A stretch of DNA of 64,000 bases from positions 124,001-188,000 of the forward strand of contig JAIVFI010000027.1 in NCBI GenBank assembly GCA_025558095.1. Direction: 5' to 3'. Every line of letters begins with the position of its first letter. Positions within the stretch are counted from its first letter, which is position 1. Below are positions 40,819-51,900 of this stretch, piece after piece. This stretch comes from Hyaloraphidium curvatum (taxonomy: Eukaryota > Monoblepharomycota > Hyaloraphidiomycetes > Hyaloraphidiales > Hyaloraphidiaceae). The translations under genes were made by a program, and so were the position numbers. Below the pieces are notes generated by a model that saw nothing but the letters and a program-made list of their open reading frames with translations, did no database searches and was not told the origin of the DNA.

Positions 40819-42867
40819 TCACATCGTGTTGCGCTTGATCGTTCCGGCGCGGTAGGCAATCGAGTCGGCGGTTCCGACGCGCTTCATGTCGAATTTGTCT
40901 GCCTCGACGGTCTCGGGGGTGCGGCTGGCGATATCGGATCGGTTAGGAGTACACGATACGAAGAGGTAAAGACAACCGACCCGAAGATAGCGGCAAAGTC
41001 CTCCTTGGGATGGAAAGGATTCGACGGGTCCTGGAAAAGCTCGTCCATCTGTTCCGTGAGACGGCCCTTGGTCTCGGGCACGCAAGTGAGGGTGAAGATT
41101 GCGCCGACGACCATCATCGTGCCGAAGATGGAATACTGCCACGGACCAAGGGAGGCTTGCGCGAAAGGCCAGACCTTTTGAATCACGCTGCAGAACAAGG
41201 TCAACTGCGGTTCGCTCCGCAACCGATCTCGAACCTACAAGTTCATGAGCCAGTTGACCATGGTCGCGATGGCAGCGCCCTTGCCCGAGATGCGGAGAGG
41301 GAAGATCTCGGCAATGACCGTCCATGGGACAGGTCCCCACGACATGGCGAACGACGCAATGTACTGCGCGGGGAAGAACATGAAAAAGCCTTTCCACCAA
41401 AGGCCCCAACGCAACTTACCAGATACATGCACGTAGCGGCAAGAGCACTGATGGCGTCCGTCGGATTCGACTCCACGAGGTTGCAGAAGAGCACGAGGCC
41501 CCACTTCGAAGATGTTCAGGGCTATTGTTTGCCAAGGAGACATATCAAAGCTCTCACCATGAAGAGAGCCATGGCTGCAGCACCCCAGAAGAGCAGGAAC
41601 TTGCGCCCGAGGCGGTCGACCAACAGGATCGCCGGGAAAGTCATGACGACATTAACGACCGAGGAGATGGTGGCGGTGACGGTGGAAGCGAAGCTGGGCT
41701 CGAAACCCATGCCAATGAAGAGGGAAGGAGCGTAGTACAGGGCCGCGTTGATTCCACTGCAAGTCCGATTGAGGCGCGCGAACAACATTCGTGAGGCCAC
41801 GAATAGGAGAGGCAGAAGCACCTGTATACCAACCTCCACTGCTGGAACACCATGAGCGCGCAGGCGATGCCGATCCGGTTCCAGATGCCGCGCTGTGCCA
41901 GGTCGCTCCACTTGGCCTCGCCGAGCTTCTTCTCCGCCTCCACGAGTTCCTTCGTCTCCGACATGAGCGCCTCGTAGGCCGCGGAGCCCTCGTCGCTCTG
42001 GGTGATCCTCTTCACGCCGAAGATGGCGCGGTTCATCTTCTCGTGCTGGACGCACCAGCGAGGAGACTCGGGGCAGAAGGGAAGCCCGATGAGGACGATG
42101 CCGGCGAAGATGGCCTGGCAGCCGAGACCCCAGCGCCAGGCGAGGTCGTTGGTGCTGGTGTTGTAGACATTTTTCAGGATGCCGATAGTGATGATGTTGC
42201 CTGTTATACGGGTGTCTGCCAAACCGCCGTGTGAAGGGGACTCTGCGTAGGTGGCTCACCAAAAGCGATACCAATGGTGATCATGAGCTGGAAGCCCGAC
42301 GTGACAGCACCCCGGATGTCCGCAGGTGTAATCTCGGCCAGGTAGACACCGACAGTGCCAGAAAGGAAACCTGCAAGGCCTCGCGAGTGAGCTTGAAAGC
42401 GCGTGTCAGATCGAGCACTCCGCCCACCAATGCCGACACCGCCGAGAATACGCCCCGCATACAGCATTCCGATGGAGGTGGACGCAGCAGCGATAGCCGC
42501 GCCGATCGCAAGAAAGCCTGAACCAACAAACAGCGCGCCTTTGCGGCCCATGTAGTCGCCAGTGAAGATGAGAATGAAAGCGCCGACGATGGAGCCGACA
42601 ATGCACAGCGACACGATGTTGGACTCGAGATTAGCGGAGTCCGGAGTAGGGGTAAAGCCGCCCTGTCCGTCGGGAACGGCCAGGCCGAAGTAGACACGGA
42701 AGGCGGGCATCACGATAACCTGGGCCGTTCCGCCGACTTCGTAGCTGATGCAGGCAGCATGAGCACCAACGGACAATGTGAGAGCCAGTTCGCCCCTCTC
42801 ACCCTTGGCAGAACCCGCCCATGGTTGCAATGAAGACATTGAACAGAGTGAACAAAGAGAACCCCAT
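40819..42867 (-). CDS. sugar-porter-family MFS transporter, about 9 exons
   Basis: Major facilitator of the hexose/polyol porter type. After splicing, the N-terminus reads MGFSLFTLFNVFIATMGGFCQG joined to YEVGGTAQVIVMPAF, like the GGxxFGYD start of sugar porters. Later motifs are GDYMGRKGALFVGSG, GRILGGVGIGFLSG, CPESPRWCVQHEK (PESPR motif), FQQWSGINAALYYAP, WGPVPWTVIAEIFPLR (GPxPW, ExFPxR), NWLMNFVIQKV and VPETKGRLTEQMDELF (PETKG). These are the signatures of the SP family. Introns are 50-80 nt and the joins keep these motifs intact. The start at 42867 was chosen because it restores the first transmembrane helix. Substrate is a sugar or polyol by family; exact one unknown. Divergent from the exporter at 43841. 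Confidence 0.86.
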
Positions 42868-43840
42868 CGTGACCGGAGTTCAGGCCAGAGGCCGAATCGA
42901 AACTCAGGCTAAAGGACACATGGATCATGTAAGTTGCCGGCCGGCTCCAGACGCTTCGGAGCTCCCACCAACGGATCGGGGGACACCACGGCGTGGGCCC
43001 TGAAACTGCCACGCGCGCTCTGGAGTGCCTTCTGCGGCCGCGACGAGAGCAAAAGCAGTCGATAAGCAAGTAATGGGCCAAGAGTTCACGTCAGGGACAG
43101 CTTTGACGGCAGAAGGTGGACCAACCTTTCCGTGGTAGCGAAAGTCGGCGCGTAGGAGGAGTAGCGCGGGGATGTCAATCGCTGGCCGTCAGTAGCGACC
43201 GCGGCCCGCGGAAAGGTGGACATACGGAAGGCAAGGAGAAGGATGACACGTGCGGCTGGCCGAGTTCGCCTCCGCAAGTCCTTCTGGAGATGTGTGCTGC
43301 GGCGAGGCGCGGGGGATGTTGACAAGTCCCTGGCAGGTCCCTTGAGATGCTTCTTCCCGCTCTCCGCGGCCGCCGCCCAAACTAGACTTGGATTCATATG
43401 TATAGCGGATGGCCTTCAATCTGTGAAAGTACAAGTGTCGATCGTGGGGCCGGACTCTCTCGGAGAGGTCGGGCTAACGGCGTGCTGCGAGTGACGGCAC
43501 ATCATCGCCATACAGTCGGCAAGACATGACCACGCCACGTTGCAATGCATGATGCGGAGTTCCTGAACCTAACACTTGCGTTCTTCAGACGGTTGAGTCC
43601 GTCCCACTTGCCCGATCTCAAGGCCTCGAACGGTGTACACCAATCGGCCGGGCTAGGTTGTCGCAACGGGGCACCCAAACGACCTACACTTGGAGTATGT
43701 CGGCCCTGTAGCTTTATCACGAAGATGGCCGGCTTTTGCCGAGAATGAGAGGAAACCGGTGAGAGTGAGTTCAGATGAGCCGAGCCGGCGCAGCCGCCCG
43801 GCGGGCGGATCGTTGCCACAGTTGGCTCCACGGCCTGAAA
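42868..43840. promoter_or_regulatory. 973-bp shared upstream region of two divergent transporters
   Basis: Lies between the start of the sugar porter (minus) and the DHA2-type exporter (plus). No credible exon. It is long for this compact window, so it probably contains regulatory sites for one or both transporters (inference). No specific binding site was recognised. Confidence 0.4.
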
Positions 43841-46149
43841 ATGGAGGACAAAGCGAATCCTTCCACCGCTGGCACCGCCATGGACACTGCGACGGTGCAG
43901 GCCAGTGTGGAGGCCGTTCCCGCAGCAGCCGGCGACCCGCCCGCCTACGTGCCTCCGGGAGACAATGATATGGGATCCTCCACGCAGGCCGCTACCGACG
44001 CGGCCGCCGAGGAGAAACCGGCAGAGAAATCGGAAGCTGCGGAGCCCGTCAAGAAGAACTCGGGCCGGAGCCTCGTGCTCGTACTGCTCTCCATTGCGCT
44101 CGTTATGTTCTTGAGCTCGCTCGACATGACCGTGCTGGCCACCTCAATGCCCACGATCGCTCGCGAGCTCAACGATATCCAGAACCTGAGCTGGGTCGCC
44201 ACATCGTACCTCCTCACCAGCGCCGCCCCGATGCCGCTTTGGGGCCGTCTTTCCGACATCTTCGGCCGACGCCAAACGCTCCTCGCCCTCATTGCCCTGT
44301 TCATCGCCGCTTCGGCAATCTGCGGAGCTGCTCCGAATATGACAGTCTTGATCGTACGTTTGTGCGTGCTCCGCAGATTCGCCTTGCTTGACATGCCCTC
44401 GCCGTAGGTAGGTCGTGCGTTGAAGGGGCTCGGCGGCGGAGGCATGCAGTCCATCAGTTTCGTCCTCGTTGCGGAGCTCGTCGCCGTTCAGCAGCGCGCG
44501 TTCGTGCAGGGCTTGCTGCAGATTGTCTTTGCGGTGTCGTCGATCGTCGGCCCGCTCCTCGGCGGCTTCTTTGCGGACACGGCTGGATGGCGCTGGATCT
44601 TCTGGCTGAACTGCATAATCGGTCCGATCGCTTGGGCCGGCTTGTTTTTCTTCCTTCGGATCCCGTCCCGACGATCGGACTCGATGCTGAGCAAGCTGCG
44701 CAGTCTGGATTGGGCCGGCGTTCTCACCCTCTTGACGGCCAATGTTCTGCTTCTTTGCGGCCTAACTTTCGGCGGCCAGAAAGATATGGGCTGGAGCAGC
44801 CCAACCACCATCTGCTGCCTTGCCATCGGCGCAGCATTGTTAGTGGATCGCTAGCCGTGATCCCTCGCCCACCTGACCTCGCTCGCTGTTGCACAGCTAC
44901 CCCATCTTCGCTTTCGTGGAGTACAAGGCCAAGGATCCCATGATTCCGCTCCAGCTGTTCCGTATCCGCAACTACGCCTTGCTTGCTCCGTCCGCCTTCA
45001 TACTAGGCTTCAACATGCTCGGACCAACCTATTACATTCCTCTCGTAAGTGCGCGCGCGCTCCGATCGAAGCACAAGCTCATCTGCACCGCACCAGTGGT
45101 TTCAAATCATGCGCAACTCGTCCGCAACGGCCTCGGGCCTGTCGTTCCTGCCCGGGTTTCTCATGTCGACGGTCTCTGGATTCACGACTGGCTTACTCGT
45201 GTCCAAAACCGGGATAGGTAAGCAGCATGTCGTTCACTTCCTTGCTTCCTTCCTTCCGGTGCTTACGCGATGTGCCTTTTGCCAGTCATGCCTTTCTATC
45301 GAGCTGGTGAGCTTCGGTCGCCTGTCGCCTCCGCCCAGGTCTCCTTCTGAACGCGAATCTGCCAACAGGCTACGCCATTCTTGCTTTGGGCATGGGATTG
45401 GACTCGTTGTGGTCGGCAGCCATGCCGTACTGGCAACAGGCAATGCTGCTTGGGTGAGAGTCTTACCCGAAACGGTCCGGGAGAAGTCGCTCATGCTTCC
45501 ACGACAGGGTTACCGGCTTGGGCTTTGGTTTCGTCATCGTCACTTCGACGTTCATCGTGCAGGCTTCGGTGCCCCCGCGCGACATCGGGCCGGGCTCAAC
45601 CACTATTACCTTCTTGCAGTCGATCGGGGGCATCTTTTGTGTGGGTATCTCCTGGCTTCGGTGCGAACTGCCTCTCATTCTATTCCCCAGCTTGCTATCT
45701 TTAACGTCGTGCTCGCCATGGAGATGAATGACGTCCTGACACCCGAGCTGCTCGCCATCGGCAACGCCTACGGGATTCCGGCTTCGGTGATGGACGGCAT
45801 CAGCGAATCGGTTCTCGGGGGCCAAACGTCGACGACCCTTGCACCGTATGCGCAGTATCTTCCTCCGGGGAGCCCGCAGTACGACGAAACCGTCGTGGCG
45901 ATCCAGGGCGCGACGCAACAGGCTTTCCGCGTTCTTTTCCTCAGCATCGGGTGCCTAAACGTCATCCCGTTCGTGCTGGGTTGGTTCGTGAGGAAGCCCA
46001 GCCTGAGCGGCGGCGCCCTGGCCGTCATCGAATCGGACACGAACAAGAAGGACGCGCATGGAGTGGCGGAGTTTGGCGGTGACGAGGAAGTTTCTTTGGA
46101 AAGCACAGAGGTGGACGAGGGGTCTGTGAAGGGGGCGGCAAAGGAGTAG
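43841..46149 (+). CDS. DHA2-family (14-TMS) MFS exporter, multi-exon
   Basis: Drug/H+ antiporter-like. Exon 1 has LDMTVLATSMPTIARELND followed by LSWVATSYLLTSAAPMPLWG and LSDIFGRRQTLL, the DHA motif A and motif D1 regions. Exon 2 resumes GRALKGLGGGGMQS and has GPLLGGFFADTAGWRWIFWL (motif C: G-x8-G-x3-GP-x2-GG). Later exons carry FRIRNYALLAPSAF, GPTYYIPL, TASGLSFLPGFL and TSTFIVQASVPPRDIGPGST. Introns visible near 44355-44408, 44838-44895, 45043-45101, after 45218 and 45645-45689 keep frame at the junctions I checked. The N-terminal ~70 residues are polar and acidic/basic. An alternative start at 43775 adds 22 residues. By family, exports small toxic molecules or metabolites from the plasma membrane. 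Confidence 0.85.
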
Positions 46150-46279
46150 AGCGCAGGAGCGCGTCTGGTGGTTGGATATGCATGCATTGTTGAGTACATA
46201 TCACGCCTTCCCCTCGCAATCTGCGAAAGACCAGCTTCCGCGGTTCTGCTCAAAGTCGGCTCCCTGGGGATCGAGAAAG

Positions 46280-47095
46280 TCACGCCCTATATTTCTCAAG
46301 CACAGGCTTCGAGAGGCCCTTGTGCAGGATTCGGAGCACCTTGTCGTCGGCCTCCAACTTCAGGATCTCGAGTTCGCGCGGACCCCATCCCGGAGGAATG
46401 CCGACCTTCTCGGTGGAGGCCTTGAACTTAACTTCGGATGACCCAGCAACGAAGATCACGGTCTTGGCCGCGGGGTCGACCTTCCCGCCGGCCCAGCCGG
46501 CAGGCACCGCAGAGCCGAGCACGGTTTCCGAGAACTTCTCGCCGTCCCCCGCGTCCCGGAACTTAAACAGCGTCGCAGAGCCCGTGTCAAAGTCCTCTTT
46601 GTCGTACGTCGTGTCGAACCGGACCTCCTTACCCTCCTTGAGGGATGCGCCGGGTGCGGTGACCCAGGCGATCCGTTCCCCGTAGGATTCTCCACCGGTG
46701 CTGATGTTGGGCTTCGCAATGTCCTCGAGGAGCTCGGAGACCGGTTCAAAGGCCGTCAGCGTGACGGCCGACCGTGTCTCGTCCGCGACCGGCGCGGAGG
46801 TGACCTCGATCTTGTTGGGCGCGACGACCTTTACGTTCAGCGGGAACTTCCCCAGGGGCGTCGTGTAGCCCGGCAGGGCGGCCATCAGGGTCGTCGGCCC
46901 GGCGGCCGCCAGAGTCAAGGTCGAGCCCTCGACGGCGACGGACCCCGACTTGGTGTTCGGATCATTGTCAAGGAGCGCTCGCGTTCTAAAGTTCAGGATG
47001 CCGGGCTTCGCTCCCTCGGCGAAAGCGAGCGTGGGGCCCGAGCGCTTCTCGAAGTTGAAGGTCTTCCCGACCAGAGAGGAGTACACGTCGGCCAT
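46280..47095 (-). CDS. hypothetical protein, single exon, 271 aa
   Basis: Not recognised. Starts MADVYSSLVGKTFNFEKRSG. Rich in short Val/Thr/Lys strands (VAVEGSTLTLAAAG, FPLNVKVVAPNKIEVTSAPV, AAKTVIFVAGSSEVKFKAST), suggesting a beta-sandwich or beta-barrel. There is no signal peptide and almost no cysteine, so it is probably cytosolic. The ATG at 47095 is preferred to an in-frame ATG at 47134 because of its cleaner context and coding character. It lies tail-to-tail with the DHA2 exporter (130 bp) and upstream on the same strand is the nitronate monooxygenase. Codon use resembles neighbours, so it is likely a real gene. Confidence 0.65.
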   Translation of the reverse strand: MADVYSSLVGKTFNFEKRSGPTLAFAEGAKPGILNFRTRALLDNDPNTKSGSVAVEGSTLTLAAAGPTTLMAALPGYTTPLGKFPLNVKVVAPNKIEVTSAPVADETRSAVTLTAFEPVSELLEDIAKPNISTGGESYGERIAWVTAPGASLKEGKEVRFDTTYDKEDFDTGSATLFKFRDAGDGEKFSETVLGSAVPAGWAGGKVDPAAKTVIFVAGSSEVKFKASTEKVGIPPGWGPRELEILKLEADDKVLRILHKGLSKPVLEKYRA

Positions 47096-47364
47096 TGTTG
47101 TAACGCGGAGGTTGCGAATCGATTGTGCGGACACGAGAATTGTTGCTTTCGATGCGATTGTTGCGCGATGTTGAGCGAGGACACGGGAGACCCGGAGGTT
47201 TTATATGTGGAGGGGAAGTGGCGGTGCCGGATCAGCTCCCCCGAACCGGAGAGTCCGGGAGACGAATCTGGCCGAGCAGCGATACAATCCCGCTCATATT
47301 CAAACACCTATGACATTTACTCTTTTGCACGCCGTTTTGAGGCCTCGAAAGGCGGATTAGTCCT

Positions 47365-49456
47365 TCAAAGGCGCGGGACGGCGGCGATCCTGCCGGCGTT
47401 CTTGCGCAGCACGGCCACGGCCTCGTTGACCATGGAGTCCACGATTTCTACGGAGGGAAACAGTAAGAAACGATGTTGAGCTTCGTAAGCAGGCAGGAAG
47501 CATACCCTTAGCGGGAAGGACATCGTTGATCTGGGCGAATGATGGGTCAGCATCGAATAGATCGGCGCGGCTTCACCCCATAACGAGCTCACGTTGCCAG
47601 CAACTTGTCCCTGTAGGTCAAGAACGCAGTAAGCATGAGCATGATGAACGTAAGTGACAGCCGCGGGTTGGAACCCACCATAAGGTACGGCCTGGAGTCC
47701 AGCTGGAGGAGTTGAAGGCGCTCTCGTCAGCTCCCAAAGTGCACCTCGATAAACCGCCACGAACCATGAAAGTCGCGGGAAGCTCGCCGTTGTTCTTCTT
47801 CTTCAGCTCCTCGGCTTCCCACGACACGGGCAGGATACCCTTCGAGGTCAGGGACTTGATCTCGTCCTGGCGGTTCTCCTCCCCTGCGTCCCGGATAAGC
47901 GACGAAACGAAGCAACTGATCACGTAATCCCACAGTTCTGGAAGTACGGGGTCTTGCGGATGCGGAGCGGGCGGCCCGAGATGGTGACGGTCCTCATGGT
48001 GTCGGCGAGGTCCGCCGTGACGATGGCCTCCTGGTGCTTGGACGAAGCGCCGGCCTCCTTGGCGCACACGAAGCGGGTGCCGACCCAGACGGCCTCGGCG
48101 CCCATGGACAGCGAGGCGGCGAGGCCGCGGCCGTCGTAGATGCCGCCGGCGGCCACGACGTGGATGGGCTGGCCGGTGAACTTGGAGGTGTACTTGCTGC
48201 AGACGTCGACGACTTTGGGGATCAGCACGGTCGTCGTGATGTCGCCTGCGGGGCGGGTCGGACATCAGATATCGTCCACCAATGCCCCCTCGCGAGTCAC
48301 CCACCGGTGTGGCCGCCGCCCTCAGTGCCCTGAGCGCTGTCATCAGGAACGAGTCAGTTCGATCAACGGCGTTCAACGTGGATAATCCTACCAGATGATG
48401 TCCACGCCCTGCTCGATGGCCTTGAGCGCGTGCTTGGGGGCGCCGACCATGTTCATGACGGGGATGCCCGCAGCGTGGAGCTTGTCGATCGCCCACTTGG
48501 GGGGGACGCCGACGGCCGAGACGAAGAGCTTGGCACCCGACTCAATAATGACGTCGATCAGCTCGGGGAGCTGGCCTGAAATGCCGGAAATGCCGTCACA
48601 TTACGCCCTTCGCGTAGGAACGGGAAGGAATAATCACCGTGCGTGTAGTCGTCTGGAAGAAAGGCAAGAGCGTTAGATACAGCATCAATGTTGTAGAGAG
48701 TGAAGAGCTCACAGTTAGTCTTCCTGGCGTTGCCGCCGACCTGGGGGAGAGCGAGGTCTGGTAGGGGCGTGAATCAGAGGTGATGCTTGAAGCGAGCGTC
48801 GGCACAGCACGCACCAACGCCGAAAGGAAGGCTCTTGTCCTTGAGATCTTGCTGGTTGCGTTGAAGTTCGTGATTAGGTTAAGTATGAGGATCAGAGAGT
48901 GGGACGTAGTGACGTGAGCGTGACCACTTTGACAAGGCGCGAGAGCTACAAAAAGGCACCTTCAGAGCGGCAAGTTGCCTTCTCATGAACTCTAATTCAT
49001 ATACTTGGTCAGAAAAGGCCCTCTGGTGTACGGTGGAATGAAGGACGAGACTCACCGGGAGTGTAGCCGAGACCGCCCACGACGCCGAGACCGCCAGCGT
49101 TCGAAACCGCGGCAGCCAGTTCCGGACCCGATGCCGCCGACATGCCCGCCAGGATAATGGGGTGCTTGATGCCGAACAGCTTGGTCAGCGGGGTGACAAT
49201 GGTCTCCTTGGGCTCCTGCGGGCGGGCAGGCCGGAGGGGGTGAGCGGGAGCCCAACAAACGGCGCGAAGGCGGCCAATTGTGCCCATTGCGCGCGCACGG
49301 GCGACAGGAGCGGCGCCAGGTGGGCACGAAAGGGGATGCGGGGGTGCCGGAGCGCCCGTTCGGGAGGGCGGTACGGGACCATCCCGGCGCTGCGGGAGGC
49401 CGAGTCGCGCCGCCAATGTACAGTCCATCGGCATAAAAACGCACCGGGACGGGCAT
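47365..49456 (-). CDS. nitronate monooxygenase (FMN-dependent, 2-nitropropane dioxygenase family), multi-exon
   Basis: Oxidises alkyl nitronates such as propionate-3-nitronate using FMN and O2. Conserved blocks recovered across exons are KLFGIKHPIILAGMSAASGP, LAAAVSNAGGLGVVGGLGYT, DLKDKSLPFGVDLALPQVGG, AIDKLHAAGIPVMNMVGAPK, IHVVAAGGIYDGRGLAASLS, MGAEAVWVGTRFVCAKEAGA and PLRIRKTPYFQNWEENRQ. The GGIxDGRG and GAxxVWxGTRF blocks form the FMN phosphate site. The C-terminus is GQVAGNINDVLPAKEIVDSM followed by VNEAVAVLRKNAG. Several short introns interrupt it, including 47,886-47,934 and two of about 50 nt near 47,580 and 47,500. Exon 1 is probably only MPVP at 49456, before a ~230-nt intron; this first exon is the least certain part. 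Confidence 0.83.
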
Positions 49457-49996
49457 TTTCGCGGCGATGGGTCGGCTGAAGGTGGGAGAACTGGCGGGAA
49501 GAGTGCGGATCGGGGTCTGCGGGAGAACAAATGCCGCGGTTGCCGATGGATGAATCCAACCCTCTGCGCTGGCCAACTGGAGTGACTAATCTTCTTAATA
49601 GACGGATGCTACGTGACACTCTGTGCCGGAAGCAAGCTTTAGCCTCGGCATCCGCAGCCGATCGCAGCCAGTCGCGCCGATTGAACAACGAGGGCGAGAA
49701 GGTCGGTGGCAAGTTCCTTCGGACCCCACGAAACGAGACGGGGCGGGCTCCGCGAGTCGAGTACAGTCTAAACTAGCTTTCTGAATGAGCAGGAAGGCGC
49801 TCGATCGCGGGATTTGTCCACTGCGACGCCCCAGGAGTTTTGCCTATCTGTTGCGCTAGCCTCTTCTCCAGCTACCCCCCGCTCAGCCCACCGCTAACAC
49901 TCGACTCCCACTGTCGCCCACTCCGCGGCCCCGCGTCGTCGTGCCTCCCTCGCTCCGACCCGCCGTGCGCGCCCCATCGGCCGCGACCCCACCGCG
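49457..49996. other. 540-bp region between divergent starts
   Basis: Upstream of both nitronate monooxygenase (minus) and the universal stress protein (plus). Possible shared promoter; no recognisable site. Confidence 0.4.
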
Positions 49997-50798
49997 ATGG
50001 AGTCCGGCAAGCTCGGCGGCGTGGTCGCAGACCGCCCCACCATCCTCATCGCCACGGACTTTTCCAAGCACTCTGAAGACGCGGTGACCTGGGCCGTGGA
50101 CAACATGATCCTTTCGGGGGATAGGCTGCTGGTGCGTCGTGTCGCGTGTTGCCGGAACGGGAGGGGAGCTGAGCAGGAGGCCAGCTGTACCACGTCATTC
50201 CCGAGAACGCGAGCCCGGCGGGGAGGACCCCGATTGCCGAGGACGACGGTGGGAGTCGCGACGCTTGTTGCCTCGCCGCTTGAGCTGACTCCGACTTTTC
50301 CCTCTCCGCTTCCAGTCGGCCTCATGTTCGACGACGCCACGCCCGGCAAGGCCTCGCAGATCCACGAGGCTCGTGACGCGATGAACGGGCTCATGGCGCG
50401 GGTCACGGCGGCCGTGGGCAACATGGAGGACGTGGCGGTGGAGGGCTTGATCGAGTTTGGGTCGTCGGGCGAGGCGCTGGTGCAGAAGGCCAAGGCGATC
50501 CGGCCGAGGTTCATCGTCGTGGGCACGCGGGGGAGCCAGAGCACTTGGAGGGGGTACGTTTGCCCTGCGGATTGCCGCATGTCGTGTTTCTGACGCGCTA
50601 GTGTCCTCCAGCCTCGTCATGGGCAGCACTAGCTCCTACGTCCTCACGCACTGCGACATCCCCGTCATCATCTCCCGCGGCCCCAAGCCCGGGAGGCGGG
50701 GCTCGATCTTCGGGCCGCAGGGCGGGACGTCGGGTTCGGGGCAGTCGCCCGGGGGCGTCACCACGTCCGGCGGCCTGCTCGCCGCACCCAAGGAATGA
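49997..50798 (+). CDS. universal stress protein (UspA-like), 4 exons, 207 aa
   Basis: A UspA-fold nucleotide-binding stress protein. Exon 1 has PTILIATDFSKHSEDAVTWA (the first strand with the ATP-binding Asp). Exon 2 has LYHVIPENASPAGRTPIAED. Exon 3 has VAVEGLIEFGSSGEALVQKA and RPRFIVVGTRG (G-x2-G start of the ATP loop). Exon 4 supplies GLVMGSTSSYVLTHCDIPVI and ISRGPKPGRRG, the family's GS(V)SxxV..xxCPVxVV end. Exons are 49997-50131, 50185-50248, 50316-50553 and 50612-50798; all GT-AG and in phase (624 nt). A Gly/Ser tail of about 35 residues follows the domain. Function of fungal Usps is poorly known; stress-linked by family. Confidence 0.87.
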
Positions 50799-51103
50799 GG
50801 GCTGGGGGGATCTCTTGCCGCCGTGGCCGGGCCAGTGGTCTCTATACCATCGGAAAAATGAATGCGGTTGTCGTTGTCGTCATTTGAAGCGGCTCCTGAC
50901 CTCCAACGTCGCCAGTGTTGCGATCGGGATGCTTCACCGAGCGATCGTCTCCCGCTCGCCCTCTCCACTCCCTGGGCACTAGCGCGTCCGAGCCCATTCC
51001 GCGACCTTCTCTCAGCGGTCCCCATCCTCCGCACAAGGCGCACTCCCCGACGGACCCTTCTCCCGAGCCCACGCGACACCGCTAGCTCCCTTCCGACCCG
51101 ACG
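50799..51103. other. intergenic, 305 bp
   Basis: Tail of the stress-protein gene and promoter of the isomerase-like gene. Nothing recognised. Confidence 0.45.
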
Positions 51104-51892
51104 ATGCCTCCCCCCGCCCCTGGCCCCCCGAAGCTCCTCCACTTCTACCTCGACCTCGTCTCGCCCTACTCGTACCTCGCCTTCCTCCGCACGCGCGACC
51201 GCGTGATCCCCTCGCGCCCGGAACTGCGCGTCGCGTTCCGGCCCGTGGTGTTCGGCGCCGTACTGAAGCACCACGGCCATTTGGGGACGGGCGAGATACC
51301 GGACAAGCGGAGTTGGATGCTGCGGGATCTGGCGCGGACGGCGGACGGGATGGGGATCGGGATGGGGTGGCCAAAGGTGTGCTTCTGCCTTCCTTGGCAA
51401 CCCGTGTCCGCACGCGTATGACGGCGGCCGCCCCGCGCGGCGCAGGTCCACCCGTTCGTCTCCCTGCACGCCCTCCGGCTGTGTTCCCTGCCCCCAGGCG
51501 ACCCGCGGCAGCTCCCCCTCCTCTCCCTCTTCTTCGACGCCGCGTTCGGCGCGTCCAACTTCCTGAAGCACGACCTCTCCAAGGAAGATTGCGACGCGCT
51601 CCTATCCGCCGCCATCGCCGACGGCCGCGTACCTGCAGACGTGGCGAGGGAACCCACGGCTGAAATGAAGGACCGCCTGCGCGCGTCGACGAACGAGGCG
51701 ATCAAGTACGGGGTGTTTGGGGTGCCGGCGTTCCGCGCCGAGGGGTCCGAGGAGGTCGCGTGGGGGAACGACGCGCTGGATGGGGTGATCGCGCGGCTAT
51801 GCGGGGAGCGGCGGGACGCGCTGCAGGATGAGGGGTGGAGGGAGTGGGTGGCCAAGGTGGAGCCGGTGAAGGGCGTGGTGCGGTCCAGGTGA
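51104..51892 (+). CDS. HCCA-isomerase / GST-kappa-like DsbA-fold protein, 2 exons, 239 aa
   Basis: A thioredoxin-superfamily DsbA-like protein related to 2-hydroxychromene-2-carboxylate isomerase. The N-terminal strand LLHFYLDLVSPYSYLAF contains the D-x-x-SPYSY glutathione-binding signature, with Ser replacing the Cys of DsbA. It then has FRPVVFGAVLKHHG, and the C-terminal FGVPAFRAEG (cis-Pro loop GVPxF) is intact. Exons are 51104-51376 and 51446-51892 with a 69-nt intron (GTGTGC...GCAG), phase 0. In bacteria the enzyme works in naphthalene breakdown; in fungi relatives are general glutathione-linked enzymes. Cytosolic or mitochondrial by family. Stop codon lies 8 bp from the stop of the opposing HNH gene. 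Confidence 0.86.
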
Positions 51893-51900
51893 TCGGGGCG

